NCBI RefSeq assembly: GCF_017921975.2
Contig: NZ_JAGEMO020000009.1
Coordinates: 170,353-234,352 of the forward strand
From: Hymenobacter terricola
GTDB lineage: Bacteria > Bacteroidota > Bacteroidia > Cytophagales > Hymenobacteraceae
Length of the DNA: 64,000 bases
Direction of reading: 5' to 3'
Position numbers and translations under genes: made by a program. The notes beneath the pieces are model-generated. The model did not search any database, was not told the origin of the DNA, and saw only the letters and a program-made list of their open reading frames with translations. Position 1 is the first letter of the stretch. Every line of letters starts with the position of its first letter. This document shows positions 8,650 through 17,273 of the stretch, piece after piece.

Positions 8650-8957
8650 TTGTTCCGACGCGCTAAGGCTCGCGCCGGCATAGCTACGCTATGTCCGGGG
8701 CGGGCCTTTTCGTTTGCTCGACTGCGTGGCCAGGCCGCGCCCCCTCTCCCCATTTTTCTGGTTTTTCGTCCTTCGCACTGAAGGGTTGCGGTCAGGAGGC
8801 CGGCGCGCCGCGCCCGCCTGGGCCGGGCCGTCGTGGGCTGTTCTGCCTGCCCTACGCCGGGCTGGCTGCCGCCTTGGGCTTCGTGCTCTGGCAGCAATGG
8901 CAGGCGTCGGCCCCACCGGTCTTTCAGGGCCGCATTTTCCATCCATTACCCGTTTTT
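8650..8957. other. Intergenic stretch without a recognised gene
   Basis: This 308-base gap starts with a short palindrome (around 8676-8700, CCGGCATAG and CTATGTCCGG). The plus frame of the next gene stays open through it but shows no recognisable domain or signal, and the downstream ATG at 8958 begins a clean lipoprotein signal peptide. Confidence 0.5.
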
Positions 8958-9905
8958 ATGAACCGTTTTCTTGTTCCGTTGCTGGCCCTTGCCAGCGTAG
9001 TTACCGTTGCCAGCTGCTCCTCTGATGCATCGAGCAGCAGCGCCACCAACACTGTTACGACGCCCACGAGCACCGCGCCCGACAGCACCGCCGGGCACGC
9101 CGGGGGCCACACCTACGCCTGCCCCATGCACCCGGAGGTGACCAGCACCAAGCCCGGCCAGAAGTGCCCTAAGTGCGGCATGGAGCTGGTGCACAACGAC
9201 CAGGTGAGCAACGGCAAAAGCTACCAGATGAAGTTCGAGCCCCAGCCCATGCAGCTGGTGGCCGGCCAGCCCGTCACGCTCACGTATACCCCGCAGGAAC
9301 TTGGCAACTTAACCGCCCCGGTGCCGCTGGCCGTGGTACATGAGAAGAAAATCCACCTCATCATCGTCCGCAAAGACCTGTCGGTGTTCAACCACGAGCA
9401 CCCCCAATTCACGGCCGACGCCAACTACAAGGCCGCCTTCACCTTCCCCAAGGGCGGCGAATACGTGCTGTTTCAGGACTATACGCCGGACGGCAGCGGG
9501 CACCAGCTCGGCCGCCAGGTGGTGAGCGTGCAGGGGCCGAAGTACACGCCCGTCAAGTTCAGCAAAGACCAGATGCAGTGGCAGCAGGACGGCTACCAGG
9601 CCACGCTCGCCTTCGACAAGGAGCTGAAAGTGGGCCAGTTGCTGGGCATGAAAATTACCATCAGTAAAAATGGCCGGCCCGTGACGGACCTCGACAAGTA
9701 CCTCGGGGCGCTGGGCCACGTCGTGGTCATCAGCGAGGACACGGAGCGCTACCTGCACGTGCACCCCAACGACCAGGCCGACAAAGGCCCGGTAATCGGC
9801 TTCAACACCAGCTTCGAAAAGCCCGGCCGGTACCGCGTGTTCCTGCAATTCAACCACGGCGGGCAGATTCACACCACTGATTTCACCATCAACGTGAAGG
9901 CCTAA
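8958..9905 (+). CDS. Lipoprotein with heavy-metal-binding domain
   Basis: This 315-residue protein begins with a lipoprotein signal (MNRFLVPLLALASVVTVASC). After a Ser/Thr-rich linker comes a heavy-metal-binding domain (YACPMHPEVTS ... CPKCGMEL, about residues 53-76), as also found in CusB-type adaptors. The remaining 220 residues form beta-rich domains with many His (VHEKKIHLIIV, FNHEHPQF, RYLHVHPND and FNHGGQIH), resembling proteins near copper efflux genes. It is probably a periplasmic copper-binding lipoprotein. The next gene begins 49 bases downstream and may be co-transcribed. Confidence 0.75.
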   Translation: MNRFLVPLLALASVVTVASCSSDASSSSATNTVTTPTSTAPDSTAGHAGGHTYACPMHPEVTSTKPGQKCPKCGMELVHNDQVSNGKSYQMKFEPQPMQLVAGQPVTLTYTPQELGNLTAPVPLAVVHEKKIHLIIVRKDLSVFNHEHPQFTADANYKAAFTFPKGGEYVLFQDYTPDGSGHQLGRQVVSVQGPKYTPVKFSKDQMQWQQDGYQATLAFDKELKVGQLLGMKITISKNGRPVTDLDKYLGALGHVVVISEDTERYLHVHPNDQADKGPVIGFNTSFEKPGRYRVFLQFNHGGQIHTTDFTINVKA

Positions 9906-9954
9906 CGCTTTCAGGCACCCGTCATTTTTTACTTCCCATCCCAATCCAAACCCC

Positions 9955-10776
9955 ATGAAAAAGTCCGCGTTTTTCCTCGCCGCCCTGTGCTCGGGCACCC
10001 TGTTGCTGGGCAGCTGCAACTCCGACAAGTCGGCCGATACTACAGCTACTACCACCCAAAACACGACGGTGGCTACTGATTCGGCCGCGGCCGGCATGGC
10101 CGGCATGGACCACTCGAAAATGGCGGATGGAGCGGCCGCCGCTTCGCCACTGGTGGCCTCAATGAACGATATGATGGCCAAGATGGACGCCCTGAAGCCC
10201 ATGGGCAACACCGACCACGACTTTGCCCACATGATGATGGAGCACCACAAGGGCGCCGTGGCTATGGCCGACATCGAATTGCGCGACGGCAAGGACGCCA
10301 CCATGCGCCAGATGGCCGGGAAAATCAAGGCCGACCAGCAGAAGGAAATCGGGGAGATGGAGCCCATTGCCGAACGCCTCGACTCGGCCCCCACCAACTA
10401 CAAGCCCCAGGACCCGGCTGACCCGTTCACCAGCGCCATGAAGGCCTCGATGGACGGCATGATGAAAAACATGCCCCCGATGGTGGCTGATGCCGACTTG
10501 AATTTCAACATGCTCATGACGGTGCATCACCAGAGCGCCGTGGACATGGCCAAGGCCGAAGTGGCCCACGGCAAAGACAGTAAGCTTAAGGAGATGGCGC
10601 AGATGATGATTGACGCCCAGCAGAAGGAAATCCAACAGTTCAAAGCCTGGCACGCCAGGAACGCCGGCAAGATGAAGGCCGCCGCCGTCTTCGAGTGCCC
10701 GATGAACGACGGCGGCCAGAGCGCCGCTCCCGGCAAGTGCCCGAAGTGCGGGATGGACCTGGAGAAAAAAGCCTGA
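9955..10776 (+). CDS. DUF305 lipoprotein with duplicated domain and C-terminal metal-binding motif
   Basis: The protein has 273 residues and a lipoprotein signal (LLLGSC). It contains two DUF305 four-helix units with the hallmark FxxMMxxHHxxAxxMA: DFAHMMMEHHKGAVAMA (about residue 83) and NFNMLMTVHHQSAVDMA (about residue 183). The last 40 residues carry a short heavy-metal-binding motif (FECPMNDGG ... CPKCGMDL). DUF305 proteins are ferritin-like and often linked to copper. The Met and His content fits periplasmic copper sequestration. This is the intact relative of the pseudogene at 2283-2806. Confidence 0.85.
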   Translation: MKKSAFFLAALCSGTLLLGSCNSDKSADTTATTTQNTTVATDSAAAGMAGMDHSKMADGAAAASPLVASMNDMMAKMDALKPMGNTDHDFAHMMMEHHKGAVAMADIELRDGKDATMRQMAGKIKADQQKEIGEMEPIAERLDSAPTNYKPQDPADPFTSAMKASMDGMMKNMPPMVADADLNFNMLMTVHHQSAVDMAKAEVAHGKDSKLKEMAQMMIDAQQKEIQQFKAWHARNAGKMKAAAVFECPMNDGGQSAAPGKCPKCGMDLEKKA

Positions 10777-10878
10777 AAACCGGCGGCCGGCCGTCTTTCA
10801 CCGCCGACAGCCTTTCGTGTCCCCTTCCCATCTGCTGGCAGCTCGCCGGCGGATGAGCTGGCGGCCCAATCAACGCTC

Positions 10879-12117
10879 ATGAATAACCTTCCCCTTCGCA
10901 ACCGCCGGCCCGGGCTCCTGCTGCTGCTTTTGCTGCTGGCCGGGCCGGCGTGGGCCCAGCAGGTCGTGGTGCGCCTCGACAGCGCCGAACAGCTGGCCCT
11001 GCGCCGGCACCCGCGCCTGCGCCAGTCGGCCCAGGAAATAGAGGAGCAGCGCGCCCTGAAGCGCGGCAGCTTTTCGCCCCCCAACCCCGACTTTCTGTTT
11101 TCCGCGCCCACGGGTGAGCGGTGGGCTCCCGGCGTGGTGCAAACCATCGACTTCCCGACGGTGTACCGCCGGCAGGCGCAGGCCGCGCAGGCGGGCATCA
11201 CCCTGGCCGAGCGGGGCCTGGACGTGAACCGCGCCACCGTGCGGCGCGACGTGCGCCAGGCCTACCTGAGCCTGCAGTTTACCGAGGCCCAGGTGCGGCA
11301 GCTCACCTACCAGGACAGCCTGTTTCGGACCTTGCAGCAGGCCACCGAGCGCCTGTTCAAGGCCGGCGAGGTGACGGCCTTGCAGCGCGTGAGCACCGAG
11401 GCCGAAGCCCGGCAGGTGCACAACCAACTGGAGCAGGCGCTGGTGGACCAACGCTCGGCGCAACGGCGGCTGGGCCTGTTACTCGGGCAGCCCGAAGCCA
11501 ACCTGACCGCCGACACCGACCTGCGCCAGACCGGCCCCGCGCTGGCCCGCGCCGGCGCGGAGCTGCTGGGTACCCTACCCCAGCAGGACAGCGCCGCCGT
11601 AGTCCAGAGCCCCACGCTGGCCTACTACGGCCAGAACGTGGCCTTGAGCCAGTCGGGCATCAGCCTGGTGCGGGCCCGGCGCACCCCGGCCCTCACGCTG
11701 GGCTACCAGAACCAGGCCTATGAGAACTCCGTGGTCAAGTACCGCTTCCAGTTCGGCGTGTCGGTGCCCATCTGGTTCTGGACCTACCGCGCCCAGCTGC
11801 AAGCGGCCACGGCGCGCAGCAAGGCCGCGCAGGCCCAGCTGCAGGTGCAGCGCCTCGACCTGGGCACCCAGTACCAGCAGGCCGTGGCCGATACGCGCAA
11901 GTTTGCCGCCTCGCTCACCTACTACGAGCAGACGGGCCTGCCCCAGTCGCGGGCCATCATCAGCCAGTCGCAGCGCCTGTTCAAGGCCGGCGAAATCAGC
12001 TACCTGGTGCTGATTCAGAGCCTGAACCAGGCGTTTACCATTCAGAATACCTACCTGACGACCATCCGCGACTACCGTCAGGCCATCGTTGCACTTAATT
12101 ACCTGCGGGGATACTAA
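10879..12117 (+). CDS. TolC-family outer-membrane channel of the RND efflux system (CusC/CzcC-like)
   Basis: The 412-residue protein has a signal peptide (LLLLLLLLAGPAWAQQ) and the two-repeat alpha-helical layout of outer-membrane efflux proteins, with repeated FKAGE motifs (LFKAGEVTALQR and LFKAGEISYLVL). It is the first gene of an efflux operon. Its stop overlaps the start of the next gene (TAATG), and the adaptor and pump genes follow. It would form the outer-membrane exit duct. Confidence 0.9.
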   Translation: MNNLPLRNRRPGLLLLLLLLAGPAWAQQVVVRLDSAEQLALRRHPRLRQSAQEIEEQRALKRGSFSPPNPDFLFSAPTGERWAPGVVQTIDFPTVYRRQAQAAQAGITLAERGLDVNRATVRRDVRQAYLSLQFTEAQVRQLTYQDSLFRTLQQATERLFKAGEVTALQRVSTEAEARQVHNQLEQALVDQRSAQRRLGLLLGQPEANLTADTDLRQTGPALARAGAELLGTLPQQDSAAVVQSPTLAYYGQNVALSQSGISLVRARRTPALTLGYQNQAYENSVVKYRFQFGVSVPIWFWTYRAQLQAATARSKAAQAQLQVQRLDLGTQYQQAVADTRKFAASLTYYEQTGLPQSRAIISQSQRLFKAGEISYLVLIQSLNQAFTIQNTYLTTIRDYRQAIVALNYLRGY

Positions 12118-12725
12118 TGAAGAACCTCCTCCTGCTTTTGCTGGCCGTGCTGCTGGCCACCGGGGCCCGCGCCCACGGCGGCGAAGACCACGGCGACGCG
12201 GCCAAGCCCTCGGCCGGGGCCGTGGCCACCACGTTTTCGGTGGCCGCGCTGTCCGAGAGCTTTGAGCTGCTGCTCCGCTTCGAGCCTCTGAAAAAGGGCC
12301 AGGACGCCGATATGCGCCTGTTCATCTCCGATTACGGCACCAATGCGCCCATCAAGGGAGCCAAACTAACCGTGACCTGCCCGGAAGCGGCCGGGCTGAA
12401 ATTCACCGTCTCCGAAAAGTCGCCGGGGGCCTACATGGTCGAGGGCGTGTTTCCGGCGAATAAGAAATATAGCCTGGCCGTGAACATCGTGGCTGGCGAT
12501 AAGGCCGACCTGATGCTGCTCTCCGGCATCGAAGTGGGCAAGCTGCTGCCGGTTGCGGCAGCTCCGGCTGTAGCAGCCCCCGCCCTTATTGGCTCCTGGA
12601 AAACCGTGCTGCTGCTCTTTGGTGCTTTTGCGCTGGGCATTGCCGCCACCGCCTTGGTTATGCGCCGCCGTTCGGCGGCTGCCGTCCCTACTTCAACGTC
12701 CGCCGTCTATGAAAACCACGCATAA
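12117..12725 (+). CDS. Periplasmic membrane-anchored protein of the efflux operon, N-terminal HGGEDHG
   Basis: This 202-residue protein has a signal peptide ending near ARA. The mature chain would start HGGEDHGD, and the same motif begins the mature adaptor encoded next. A beta-rich periplasmic domain follows (FRFEPLKKG-like core with DYGTNAPIKGAKLTV and PGAYMVEG), resembling FixH/YtkA-type or carboxypeptidase-regulatory-like folds. A C-terminal transmembrane helix (about residues 160-182) and RRR anchor complete it. The start overlaps the TolC stop and the end overlaps the adaptor gene by 17 bases. The function is unknown, probably an accessory metal-binding subunit. Confidence 0.7.
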   Translation: MKNLLLLLLAVLLATGARAHGGEDHGDAAKPSAGAVATTFSVAALSESFELLLRFEPLKKGQDADMRLFISDYGTNAPIKGAKLTVTCPEAAGLKFTVSEKSPGAYMVEGVFPANKKYSLAVNIVAGDKADLMLLSGIEVGKLLPVAAAPAVAAPALIGSWKTVLLLFGAFALGIAATALVMRRRSAAAVPTSTSAVYENHA

Positions 12726-13854
12726 ATTCCTCGCGGCTACGGCCGCCCTGGGCCTCACCCTGACGGTGCTGCTGCCCCCGCCCGCCGCGCTGTGGGCCCA
12801 CGGTGGCGAAGACCACGGCGGGGCCGCCCACGCTTCGACCGGCGTGGCCATGACCGATGCCGTGGCCCTGCCCAAGGAAAGCCAGTTCCTGTTTGGGGTG
12901 CGCACGGCGCTGGCCGGCTATTCCGATACCTACAACCGCCTCACGCTCTACGGCACCGTGGCTTCGGCCGCCGGGGGCGAAGGCCGGGTGGTGGTGCCCC
13001 AGACCGGGCGCATTGTCAGCCTCTTAGCTAAAGTGGGGCAGCCGGTTCGCGCCGGGCAGGTGCTGGCCGTGGTCGACCAAACCCTGGATGCCACCCAGCA
13101 AATCGGCCTCAGCACGGAGCGGGCCAACGCCCAGGCCGAGCTGCGGGCTGCCCAGCAGGACTACGCCCGCCTGCAAACCATCGCCGACATCGCCGCCCGC
13201 AAGGACGTGGTGGCCGCCGAGCTGCGCCTGCGCCAGGCCCGCCAGAACGCGGGGATTCTCAACGGCCAGGCCAGCAACCGCCGCGTCGCCATTACCTCGC
13301 CCATTAGCGGGACAGTAGACGTGTTTACCCTCGCACTGGGCCAGCAGGTCACGCAGGGCGACGAGCTGCTGCGGGTGCTTAACCCCGGCAAGCTGCGGGT
13401 AGAAGCCCAGGTGTTTGCCCAAGACCTGGACAAGATTCCCGCCGGGGCACAGTTTCAGGTGGAAGGCCTCGAGGGGCAGACCGGTAGCGCGCCGGCCCGG
13501 CTGGTCGTGTTCAGCAACGTGGTGAACCCGGTGAACCAGGCCCGCCAGCTGGTGCTGGAGCTCGACCCCACCGGCACCAATCTGTTCCGCGCCGGCCAGG
13601 CCGTGAACGTGCAGGTGCTGGGCCGCCGCAGCGGCAAAAAGCAGCTGGTCGTGCCCACCTCGGCGCTAACCGACCTGAACGGCAAGCCGGTGGTCTTCGT
13701 GCACACTGACCCCGAAACCTTCAAAGTCCACTACGTGCAGCCCGGCGCGGCCAACGGCGAGCAAACGGTGCTGCTGGGCGGCGACGTGAACGAGAACGAC
13801 CGGGTGGTGAGCGTGGGAACCTACCAGCTCAAATCCATTTACCTGAACCAATAG
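12709..13854 (+). CDS. RND efflux periplasmic adaptor (CusB/CzcB-like)
   Basis: The 381-residue protein has a signal peptide (TLTVLLPPPAALWA) followed by HGGEDHGGAAHAS. The HlyD-type lipoyl half-motifs are visible (GRIVSLLAKVGQPVRAGQVL and SPISGTVDVFTLALGQQV), with a coiled hairpin between them and beta-barrel and membrane-proximal domains after. The ATG at 12709 lies inside the end of the previous gene, as expected for a tightly packed operon. It would bridge the inner-membrane pump and the TolC channel. The His-rich N-terminus suggests metal handling. Confidence 0.9.
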   Translation: MKTTHKFLAATAALGLTLTVLLPPPAALWAHGGEDHGGAAHASTGVAMTDAVALPKESQFLFGVRTALAGYSDTYNRLTLYGTVASAAGGEGRVVVPQTGRIVSLLAKVGQPVRAGQVLAVVDQTLDATQQIGLSTERANAQAELRAAQQDYARLQTIADIAARKDVVAAELRLRQARQNAGILNGQASNRRVAITSPISGTVDVFTLALGQQVTQGDELLRVLNPGKLRVEAQVFAQDLDKIPAGAQFQVEGLEGQTGSAPARLVVFSNVVNPVNQARQLVLELDPTGTNLFRAGQAVNVQVLGRRSGKKQLVVPTSALTDLNGKPVVFVHTDPETFKVHYVQPGAANGEQTVLLGGDVNENDRVVSVGTYQLKSIYLNQ

Positions 13855-13856
13855 CG

Positions 13857-13922
13857 GGTTAAAAATTAAAAGGGAAGAGTTGAAATCAGACGTTTTAACT
13901 CTTCCCTTTTAACTTTTAACTC
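13857..13922. repeat. Palindromic intergenic repeat, family B
   Basis: An inverted repeat of the TTAAAAATTAAAAGGGAAGA / TCTTCCCTTTTAACTTTTAA type separates the adaptor and pump genes. It resembles the element at 3895-3990. Confidence 0.65.
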
Positions 13923-13930
13923 TACCCAAA

Positions 13931-16900
13931 ATGCTCGATAAAATCATCCGTTTTGCCCTGCAAAACCGCCTGCTCATGCTGGCCTTTGCCGTGGGCCTGC
14001 TCATCGCCGGCACCTACACGGCGCGCCAGCTGCCCGTGGACGTGCTGCCCGACCTCGACCGCCCCCGCGTGACCGTGTTCCTGGAAGCCGCCGGCATGGC
14101 CCCCGAAGAAGTGGAAGCCCTGGTGACGCTCCCGGTCGAAACGGCCCTGAACGGGGCCACCGGCGTGGCAGCCGTGCGCTCCAACTCGGCCATTGGCCTG
14201 GGCATGGTGTTCGTGGAGTTCGACTACGGCACCGACATTTTCACCGCCCGCCAGATTGTAGCCGAAAAGCTGCAGACCGTGAGCGGGCAGCTGCCCACCG
14301 GCATCACGCCGGTGCTGGGACCGATTTCCTCGGTCATGGGGCAGATTATGCTGGTGGGCCTTTCTTCAGTTAACAATGAGCAGTTAACAGTTACCAATCA
14401 AAAGAATGACGACCCGAAATCGTCAGGCTCCCCCTCTTTTTTGGAGAGGGGGCCGGGGGGTGAGGTTGGCGTGGGAGTCGGCCGCGCCACCAACGCGGCC
14501 GACCTGCGCACGCTTGCTAACTACACCGTGCGCCAGCGCCTGCTCAGTATCCCCGGCGTGGCGCAGGTCATCCCCATCGGCGGCGACAACCTGCAGTACC
14601 AGGTGTTGCTCGACATGCCCCGCCTGAACGCCACAGGCCTGACCGTGACCCAGGTGGAAGAGGCACTGCGCCGCTCCAACCTGAACACCACCGGCAACTT
14701 CTTCGACCGCAACGGCTCGGAAGTGCTGATTCGGAACCTGGGCCGGCTGCGCTCGGTGGCCGACATCGAGAACATCATCGTCGGTTACCGGCAGGGCTCG
14801 CCCATCAGCGTCAGGCAGGTGGCCAATGTAGCCTTCGGGGCCCGCTTTAAGCGCGGCGACGGCAGCGTGAACGGCAAGCCCGCCGTCATTCTAAGCATCG
14901 AGAAGCAGCCCGGCACCGCCACGGTGGGGCTCACGGAGGCTGTGGAAAAGGCCCTGGTCGAGCTGAAGCCTTCATTGCCCAAAGATGTGCAGGTGAATAC
15001 GCGCCTGTTCAAGCAGGCCGATTTTATTGAGTCGTCGATTAGCAACGTCGAGGACGCGCTGCGCGACGGGGCTATTCTGGTGGTTATCGTGCTGTTTGCC
15101 TTTTTGCTGAACGTACGGACCACGTTTATTTCGCTGGTGGCCATTCCGTTGTCGCTGCTGGTTACGGCGCTGGTATTCCGCTTCGCGGGAATTTCCATCA
15201 ATACCATGACGCTGGGCGGGCTGGCCATTGCCATCGGGGAGCTGGTGGATGACGCCATCGTGGACGTGGAAAACGTGTTCCGGCGGCTGCGCGAAAACCA
15301 GCACCTGCCCACCCCCAAGCCGGCTTTGCAGGTGATTTACGCGGCAAGTTCGGAGGTGCGTAACTCCATCGTCTACGCCACCATTATTGTGGTGCTGGTG
15401 TTTTTGCCGCTGTTCGCGCTCGAAGGCATGGAAGGGCGCATTTTCGCGCCGCTGGGCATTGCCTATATCACGAGCATCGTGGCCTCGCTGTTTGTGTCGC
15501 TCACCGTCACGCCGGTGCTCTGCTACTACCTGCTGCCCAAGATGAAGCAGATTCGGGCGGCCGAGCAGGAGGGCGGGCTGGTGCGCTGGCTCAAGCGCAA
15601 GGATACCGGCCTGCTGAACTGGGGCCTGGCCCACCCGAAAGTGGTGCTGACCGTCGCCGGTCTGCTCTTCGCGCTGGCGGCCTCGCTGGTGCCCTTCTTC
15701 GGCACCGAATTCCTGCCGCCTTTCAACGAAGGCTCGCTCACGGTCAACTTTTCGGCCCCGGCCGGCACCTCGCTCACCGAGTCCAACAAGCTGGGCACGC
15801 TGGGCGAGGAGCAGATTTTGCAGCTGCCGGAAGTGGCCTACACCGCCCGCCGCACCGGCCGCGCCGAGCTGGACGAGCACGCCGAATCGGTGAACAACTC
15901 CGAAATCGAGGTTGCCTTCAAAACCCCGGAAGAGCTGAAAAAAGCCGGCCAAACCATGCGTAGTCGGGAGGCAATCCTGGCCGACCTGCGCCAGCGTCTG
16001 AGCCTGATAACCGGCGTGAACGTCAACATCGGCCAGCCCATCAGCCACCGCCTCGACCACCTGCTGAGCGGGGTGCGGGCGCAGGTGGCCATCAAAGTAT
16101 TCGGCAATGATTTGCTGGAGCTGCGCCGCTACGCCAACGAAATCCGCACGGCCGCCGGCTCCGTGCCCGGCGTGGTGGACTTACAGGTCGAAAAGCAGGT
16201 GCAGATTCCGCAGCTGCTGGTGCGGCCCCGCGACGCCGCCCTGCGGGCCTACGGCCTGGAGCGCGGGCAAGTGGTTTCCACGCTGGAAACCCTGTTTCAG
16301 GGCGACGTGGTGTCGCAGATGCTCGACGGGCAGAAGCGGTTCGACCTCATCGTGAAGCTGCCCGAAGCCCAGCGCAACGACATTGCCACCATCGCTCAGA
16401 CTCGCATCGAAACTCCGAGCGGCGCCCTGATTCCGGTGAGCCAGGTGGCCGATGTGAGCTACGAGCCCGGCCCCAACACCGTCAACCACGAAAACACCCA
16501 GCGCCGCATCACCGTCTCGATGAACGTGGCCGGGCGCGACCTGGGCAGCACCGTCAAGGAGGTGCAGGCCCGCATCAACCAGCAGGTGAAGCTGCCGGCG
16601 GGCTACTACCTCACCTACGGCGGACAGTTCGAGAGCCAGCAGTCGGCCTCGCAGAAGATTCTCTGGCTGAGCCTGTTCTCGCTGGCCGGCATCTTCCTGG
16701 TGCTGTTCTCGCACTTCAGGTCGGGGCTGCTGGTGGGGCAGATTATGCTCAACATTCCGCTGGCCCTCATCGGCTCGGTGGTGGCGGTGCTGCTCACCGG
16801 CGGCACGTTCAGCATTGCCTCGCTGGTGGGTTTCATCACGCTCACCGGCATTGCCTCGCGCAACGGCATCATGATGATTTCGCACTACATCCACCTGGTG

Positions 16901-17263
16901 GAGCACGAGGGCGAGAAGTTCGGCAAGGACCTGATTATCCGGGGCTCGCTCGAACGTCTGGTGCCGGTGCTGATGACGGCCCTGGTGGCCGCGCTGGCCC
17001 TGGTGCCGCTCACCCTGGCCAGGGATGCGCCGGGCAAGGAAATCCTTTACCCGGTGGCCACCGTCATCCTCGGCGGTTTGCTCTCCTCTACTTTCCTCGA
17101 CATCGTGGTGACTCCCGTGGTGTTCTGGCTCTTCGGCGAAAAAGCCCTGGCCCGGTACCAGCGCGGCCACCACGAAGTCGGCCTCGATGCCCACCCGCAG
17201 GAGCTGGACACCCAGCCCCTCACGCCCCCGGCCGACCGGAACCCAGTGCAATCCGCCGTGTAA
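13931..17263 (+). CDS. RND heavy-metal efflux pump (CusA/CzcA family) with in-frame repeat insertion
   Basis: The protein has 1110 residues, where this family usually has about 1030-1050. It has the classic start MLDKIIRFALQNRLLMLA, the PDLDRPRV segment, the membrane motif GGLAIAIGELVDDAIVDVEN, and the late repeat helices ending FWLFGEKA. It is the proton-driven inner-membrane pump of the CusCBA/CzcCBA system. Between LVGL and ATNAADLRTL (about residues 144-185) lies a foreign stretch of about 40 residues that is plainly a translated intergenic repeat (SSVNNEQLTVTNQ ... FLERGPGGE). It preserves the frame and falls in the first periplasmic porter region. Whether the pump still works cannot be seen here. 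Confidence 0.92.
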   Translation: MLDKIIRFALQNRLLMLAFAVGLLIAGTYTARQLPVDVLPDLDRPRVTVFLEAAGMAPEEVEALVTLPVETALNGATGVAAVRSNSAIGLGMVFVEFDYGTDIFTARQIVAEKLQTVSGQLPTGITPVLGPISSVMGQIMLVGLSSVNNEQLTVTNQKNDDPKSSGSPSFLERGPGGEVGVGVGRATNAADLRTLANYTVRQRLLSIPGVAQVIPIGGDNLQYQVLLDMPRLNATGLTVTQVEEALRRSNLNTTGNFFDRNGSEVLIRNLGRLRSVADIENIIVGYRQGSPISVRQVANVAFGARFKRGDGSVNGKPAVILSIEKQPGTATVGLTEAVEKALVELKPSLPKDVQVNTRLFKQADFIESSISNVEDALRDGAILVVIVLFAFLLNVRTTFISLVAIPLSLLVTALVFRFAGISINTMTLGGLAIAIGELVDDAIVDVENVFRRLRENQHLPTPKPALQVIYAASSEVRNSIVYATIIVVLVFLPLFALEGMEGRIFAPLGIAYITSIVASLFVSLTVTPVLCYYLLPKMKQIRAAEQEGGLVRWLKRKDTGLLNWGLAHPKVVLTVAGLLFALAASLVPFFGTEFLPPFNEGSLTVNFSAPAGTSLTESNKLGTLGEEQILQLPEVAYTARRTGRAELDEHAESVNNSEIEVAFKTPEELKKAGQTMRSREAILADLRQRLSLITGVNVNIGQPISHRLDHLLSGVRAQVAIKVFGNDLLELRRYANEIRTAAGSVPGVVDLQVEKQVQIPQLLVRPRDAALRAYGLERGQVVSTLETLFQGDVVSQMLDGQKRFDLIVKLPEAQRNDIATIAQTRIETPSGALIPVSQVADVSYEPGPNTVNHENTQRRITVSMNVAGRDLGSTVKEVQARINQQVKLPAGYYLTYGGQFESQQSASQKILWLSLFSLAGIFLVLFSHFRSGLLVGQIMLNIPLALIGSVVAVLLTGGTFSIASLVGFITLTGIASRNGIMMISHYIHLVEHEGEKFGKDLIIRGSLERLVPVLMTALVAALALVPLTLARDAPGKEILYPVATVILGGLLSSTFLDIVVTPVVFWLFGEKALARYQRGHHEVGLDAHPQELDTQPLTPPADRNPVQSAV
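14361..14485. repeat. Intergenic-type repeat inserted inside the RND pump gene
   Basis: The insert has a GTTAACA-rich part (CAGTTAACAATGAGCAGTTA) and a CCCCCTC/GAGGGGG hairpin followed by CCGGGGGGTGAGG. The hairpin part resembles the stretch at 60482-60525, which lies between genes. Nothing like it belongs in the CusA/CzcA family. The insertion is in frame and free of stops. Confidence 0.75.
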
Positions 17264-17273
17264 GTGCCCGGCC

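Noticed and set aside
8691..8957. N-terminal extension of the metal-binding lipoprotein
   Set aside because: The frame is open, but the ATG at 8958 starts a textbook lipoprotein signal, which would be buried by an 89-residue extension.
14361..14485. Intein in the RND pump
   Set aside because: The insert is only about 40 residues and lacks intein splice-junction residues and motifs. It matches intergenic repeat sequence.
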